DNA of 64,000 bases, from NCBI GenBank assembly GCA_963753545.1, contig CAVWCQ010000008.1:992001-1056000 (forward strand), given 5' to 3'. Position 1 is the first letter of the stretch; every line of letters starts with the position of its first letter. Made by a program: the position numbers and the translations under genes. Shown piece after piece: positions 62,271 through 64,000 of this stretch. The notes under the pieces are model-generated. The model was not told the DNA's origin, made no database searches, and saw only the letters and a list, made by a program, of their open reading frames with translations. This stretch comes from CAVWCQ01 sp963753545. Lineage in GTDB: Bacteria; Chloroflexota; Anaerolineae; Aggregatilineales; Aggregatilineaceae.

Positions 62271-62525
62271 ATGGCTGGAATTGCAGCGATTGGCGGTATA
62301 CAGGAGGAAGTCCTGACGTTCTTGTTGTCGTCACCGACTCCCCAACAGATCATTGAGTTCCAGGCGTCAGATGCAGCCCAGCAACGTCTGCGCGACCTGC
62401 TTGAAGCCAACCGTCAGGGCACACTTACGGACGCTGAACGCGCCGAACTGGACGAGGCGAGCCAGTTGAACCACTTTGTTATACGGCTCAAAGCCAAAGC
62501 ACATCAGTCCATCCAATCCAAATGA
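62271..62525 (+). CDS. Small conserved hypothetical protein, coupled upstream partner of the HNH gene
   Basis: 84 residues, all helical and acidic (SDAAQQRLRDLLEANRQGTLTDAERAELDEASQLNHFV). ATG 62271 follows GGAGGAG. Its TGA overlaps the next gene's ATG (ATGA), showing translational coupling to the HNH nuclease. Such two-gene units are common in Cyanobacteria and Chloroflexota. A role as antitoxin or chaperone for the nuclease is an inference only. Confidence 0.75.
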   Translation: MAGIAAIGGIQEEVLTFLLSSPTPQQIIEFQASDAAQQRLRDLLEANRQGTLTDAERAELDEASQLNHFVIRLKAKAHQSIQSK

Positions 62526-62932
62526 CTCCGCATATTTCAGAGGCCTTGCGCCAGCAGGTGATTCGCCGCGCTGGTGAATGTTGTGAATACTGTCTTGTCC
62601 ACCAGCGCGACACTCTGTATGCGCATGAGGTGGACCATATTATTCCGACCAAGCACCGGGGCGAAACCAATGCAGAGAATCTATGTCTGGCCTGCCTGGA
62701 ATGTAACCGGTACAAGGGGAGCGATTTTGGTTCCTTCGATCCCGACACGGGCCGGATTACCACGTTATTTAACCCCCGCCAGCAGGTATGGCAGGATCAC
62801 TTTCAGTTGGAAGGGGCGCGCATCATTCCTCTCTCTCCGGAAGCTCGTGTTACTGTATTTGTGTTAAAGCTCAATAATGAAATCCGTGTGCGTGCTCGTG
62901 AGGCGCTCATTGAAGCGGGCAGGTATGGTTGA
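62522..62932 (+). CDS. HNH endonuclease
   Basis: 136 residues. The HNH motif is CEYCLVH...HEVDHIIPTKHRGETNAENLCLACLECNRYKG, with paired cysteines for zinc and the H-D-H catalytic set intact. It is likely a small DNA nuclease similar to those encoded next to an 80-85 residue helical protein. The ATGA overlap with the upstream gene makes co-expression certain. Toxin-antitoxin, homing or defence roles are possible, and none is shown. Confidence 0.9.
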   Translation: MTPHISEALRQQVIRRAGECCEYCLVHQRDTLYAHEVDHIIPTKHRGETNAENLCLACLECNRYKGSDFGSFDPDTGRITTLFNPRQQVWQDHFQLEGARIIPLSPEARVTVFVLKLNNEIRVRAREALIEAGRYG

Positions 62933-62961
62933 TTATGAGCTCAGCCGCCGCCGTAATTCGT

Positions 62962-63582
62962 TCATAGCAAAACAAATTCGAGATTTTGCAGTGCCGCTTT
63001 CAAATCATCTTCCGTCTTCCCCGCTTCGCGAACAGCCTTTGGTGCATAGCTTTTCATGAATGTGGGCGCATAGTAAACACATGCAGTTTCTTCCTCAGGG
63101 TCAGGATAAAGGGGATGAGCCAGAAAACTCAAATCATACGGTGAGGTGATGGATGCAAAGCGCACATTATTTTTTCTGGGTTCCCGGACAGTAAAACAAG
63201 GCCAGTGTGGTAATTTCATCGATTCGAGCTGGCAGCCAATAAAACGACAACCATCCAGGAGTGCTTCGGAGAAATCACAATCCTGAATGCCGCCCATTGG
63301 ATCATAGGGTGGATCCCAGTGACCAAAATCATTACCCCGCATTTTTCCTGTGAACGAACAGCCCTGAATCCATGCACTCATCCAACGAAAATTGATCAGT
63401 TCTTGACGAACTTCGATGTGGCAATCGATAAATTTGGTGCGGGCAAGGATGAGGTTCCTTGCCCTTGTGCGTAGAATCAATCGGCAGTTCTTCAGCGTCA
63501 GATTATGTCCTAAATAGTTGACCTGATTGTTGGTAATGACGAGTTCCCGATTCTCAATGGTTTGATTTTGAAGCTGGTACAT
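62962..63582 (-). CDS. Pentapeptide-repeat-like protein
   Basis: 206 residues from ATG 63582 after GGAGG. Repeats of the A(D/N)LxF type, though irregular, are visible (NLTLKNCRLILRTRARNLILARTKFIDCHI, LLDGCRFIGCQLESM), giving a right-handed beta-helix-like fold. The first third and last 60 residues are non-repetitive. Its function is unknown. It lies between the HNH unit and the uvrA 3' end, within the module flanked by the duplicated uvrA tail. Confidence 0.65.
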   Translation of the reverse strand: MYQLQNQTIENRELVITNNQVNYLGHNLTLKNCRLILRTRARNLILARTKFIDCHIEVRQELINFRWMSAWIQGCSFTGKMRGNDFGHWDPPYDPMGGIQDCDFSEALLDGCRFIGCQLESMKLPHWPCFTVREPRKNNVRFASITSPYDLSFLAHPLYPDPEEETACVYYAPTFMKSYAPKAVREAGKTEDDLKAALQNLEFVLL

Positions 63583-63604
63583 GTTCACCTCCTACAAAAC
63601 AAAA

Positions 63605-63626
63605 GGGCGGGTTGTCTAGCCCGCCC
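63605..63626 (-). terminator. Palindrome R2 / terminator of uvrA
   Basis: Minus-strand hairpin GGGCGGG / CCCGCCC (7 bp, 8-nt loop) followed by TTTTGTTTTG, 15 bases past the uvrA stop. Confidence 0.8.
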
Positions 63627-63640
63627 TCGCACCATCTCAT

Positions 63641-64000
63641 CTAATCCCCGCAGGTCATGAACTCTAGATACTCCGCCAGGAAGCGCCCGGTGAAGCTCTC
63701 CGGCACCTGCGCGACTTCTTCCGGCGTGCCTTCCGCCAGCAGATAGCCGCCCTCGTCGCCGCCTTCTGGCCCCAGGTCGATGATGTGATCGGCCACCTTG
63801 ATAATGTCCGGGTTGTGCTCGATGATCAGGACCGTATTGCCATAATCGACCAGCGTTTGCAGCACTTCGATCAGCTTGGCGACGTCGGCAGTATGCAGGC
63901 CTGTGGACGGTTCGTCCAGCACATAGAGCGTCTGCCCGGTGGCGCGCTTCGACAGTTCGCGGCTCAGCTTGACGCGCTGCGCCTCACCGCCGGAGAGTGT
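63641..64000 (-). CDS. uvrA: Excinuclease ABC subunit A (UvrA), C-terminal part
   Basis: The visible 119 residues belong to the second ATPase domain: TLSGGEAQRVKLSRELSKR (ABC signature), LYVLDEPSTGLHTADVAKL (Walker B and D-loop), and VLIIEHNPDIIKVADHIIDLGPEGGDEGG, ending EFMTCGD*. UvrA with UvrB scans DNA for bulky lesions. The gene starts beyond the window. Its 3' 20 bases are duplicated at 62178-62197. Confidence 0.97.
   Translation of the reverse strand, partial: TLSGGEAQRVKLSRELSKRATGQTLYVLDEPSTGLHTADVAKLIEVLQTLVDYGNTVLIIEHNPDIIKVADHIIDLGPEGGDEGGYLLAEGTPEEVAQVPESFTGRFLAEYLEFMTCGD

Overview
The window looks like a draft chromosomal segment from a Chloroflexota bacterium, most likely Anaerolineae-like. 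This is inferred from gene content: an unlinked cdaA-cdaR pair, many exported WD40/PD40 beta-propellers, SH3b/CARDB lipoproteins, oligopeptide-binding proteins, a C39-like peptidase with TPRs, and several families of intergenic palindromes. Genes are fairly G+C-rich, with a few clearly A+T-richer islands (38108-38794, about 44913-45464). No rRNA, tRNA, CRISPR array or complete insertion sequence was seen.

Layout. 1-6.4 kb (minus): glsB-like fragment, cdaR, cdaA, two TPR genes, argF. 6.6-10.4 kb: two tandem peptide-binding proteins, the first broken by one extra base. 10.7-15.1 kb: DJ-1/PfpI protein, secreted trypsin-like protease, RCK membrane protein, miaB (frameshifted). 15.7-22.6 kb: WD40 protein, SGNH hydrolase, broken GT-C glycosyltransferase, O-methyltransferase. 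22.7-26.5 kb: membrane protein, two GNATs, a solo TIR protein, a V4R-like protein. 26.9-32.1 kb: SH3b, CARDB/WD40 and putative-Ig/P-domain surface proteins. 32.4-38.0 kb: a sensor kinase divergent from a large scaffold-like protein. 38.1-45.5 kb: small metabolic and regulatory genes. 45.7-56.4 kb: five beta-propeller proteins, a UGT and a PPOX oxidoreductase. 56.6-60.5 kb: C39/TPR protein, GH10 xylanase, cyclic-nucleotide-binding protein. 60.5-64 kb: a decayed DNA methyltransferase, repeats, a small gene coupled to an HNH nuclease, a pentapeptide-like protein and the uvrA 3' end.

The strongest novelty candidate is the protein at 35326-38001. It has an N-terminal response-regulator receiver fold whose phospho-acceptor Asp is Gly, a long acidic disordered linker, a roadblock/LC7-like domain, and a C-terminal domain that aligns along its whole length with IS200/IS605 TnpA. 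In that last domain both the HUH histidines and the catalytic tyrosine are replaced. It looks like a domesticated, catalytically dead transposase in a signalling scaffold, divergent from a dCache-HAMP-GAF-GAF histidine kinase.

Other themes are a remnant of a type IIG-like DNA methyltransferase with a strange base skew, a module flanked by duplicated uvrA 3' ends, at least six dispersed intergenic repeat families (one copy lies inside a glycosyltransferase gene and breaks its frame), and about a dozen single-base frame breaks in otherwise well-conserved genes. The frame breaks suggest consensus errors in a draft sequence more than real gene loss, and this should colour any reading of the pseudogenes listed here.
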